From Chthonomonas sp. UBA6659 (GTDB taxonomy: Bacteria; Armatimonadota; Fimbriimonadia; Fimbriimonadales; Fimbriimonadaceae): a DNA stretch of 13,242 nucleotides. The notes beneath the pieces were generated by a model that saw only the letters and a list, made by a program, of their open reading frames with translations, ran no database searches and was not told where the DNA came from. Shown piece by piece: positions 13,022 to 13,242 of the stretch (the first letter of the stretch is position 1; each line of letters begins with the position of its first letter). Location of the stretch: contig DKKT01000009.1 in NCBI GenBank assembly GCA_002455425.1, forward strand, positions 83,230 to 96,471, read 5' to 3'. A program made the translations under genes and the position numbers.

Positions 13022-13152
13022 AGCACCTCCACTCGGTCTCGCAGGCCGGCGCGTCGAGCTCGTCTGCTCGCGGAGCATCAACTGGCTTTACGACCAATCG
13101 AGACTAACTCCCCATGAGGCGCTTACAAATCTACGAAGCTTCCATGGTCATC

Positions 13153-13164
13153 CCCTTCGAAGGG
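13153..13164. repeat. 12-bp perfect palindrome
   Basis: CCCTTCGAAGGG is fully self-complementary. It lies 7 nt before a possible -10 box (TACCTT, 13172-13177), so it could be an operator for a gene that starts at the right edge. It could equally be chance. Confidence 0.35.
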
Positions 13165-13184
13165 ACCGTGATACCTTGCCCGGT

Positions 13185-13242
13185 GTGTTCGCCACCGCTA
13201 AGCGGTCGTACCCGCGCCGGCCCAGAGGCCACGCCCTGGGAC
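13185..13242 (+). CDS. Possible 5' end of a gene cut by the window edge
   Basis: A GTG at 13185 follows TACCTT (13172-13177) by 7 nt, the leaderless layout used elsewhere here. The frame stays open for 19 codons to the end of the window and reads Met-Phe-Ala-Thr-Ala-Lys-Arg-Ser-Tyr-Pro and onward, rich in Arg. No family can be recognised from so few residues, and no convincing -35 is present. A GTG two bases earlier (13183) is also open. Treat this as a hint only. Confidence 0.2.
   Translation, partial: MFATAKRSYPRRPRGHALG

Noticed and set aside
13100..13242. Possible tRNA or other RNA gene at the right edge
   Set aside because: I found no cloverleaf or conserved T-loop; short palindromes alone do not support an RNA gene.

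Overview
The window is about 13.2 kb of GC-rich bacterial chromosome (roughly 60-65% G+C in most genes, counted by eye). It is densely packed with short or negative gaps, and I see no transposase, integrase, CRISPR array, rRNA or tRNA. Protein content (AccB/AccC, NusB, FolD, GroEL), a lipoprotein of a type common in planctomycetes and armatimonadetes, and a small pilin-like protein with a Cys-Pro-His-Pro-Gly-His tail together suggest an Armatimonadota (Fimbriimonas-like) organism. That placement is an inference from sequence style, not a proven assignment.

Layout. (1) 70-1401: a lipoprotein of unknown function. (2) 1458-6966: eight plus-strand genes in one tightly coupled unit, where every junction is a 1-nt gap or a short overlap. 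In order they are a biotin-carboxyl-carrier-like protein, a pilin-like membrane protein, biotin carboxylase AccC, NusB with an acidic tail, FolD, a LolA-like/thioredoxin-like exported protein, a secreted barnase-type ribonuclease, and a barstar-type inhibitor. (3) 6999-7910: a DUF808 (YedI-like) membrane protein. (4) 7948-8832: a radical SAM protein of the SplB/COG1533 group. (5) 8952-10580: a solitary groEL with two CIRCE-like operators around its promoter. (6) 10581-10763: a convergent intergenic region with two strong hairpins. (7) 10764-11246 and 11270-12985, both on the minus strand: a small lower-GC membrane-anchored protein and an M14 zinc carboxypeptidase. (8) 12986-13242: promoter space for the peptidase and perhaps the first codons of another plus-strand gene.

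Main points of interest. The carrier protein beside AccC has the fold signature of BCCP, but the biotin-accepting lysine is glycine and the whole Glu-Ala-Met-Lys motif is lost. That makes it a possible bacterial counterpart of the plant BADC proteins, which are non-biotinylated partners of acetyl-CoA carboxylase. Five transcription units place a TAnnnT -10 box 6-8 nt before the start codon, the layout of leaderless mRNAs, while groEL has an ordinary promoter, leader and Shine-Dalgarno. The groEL operators form a variant CIRCE (TTGGCACTC-N9-GAGTGCCAA type). The barnase/barstar pair sits at the tail of a fatty-acid/folate/transcription operon.
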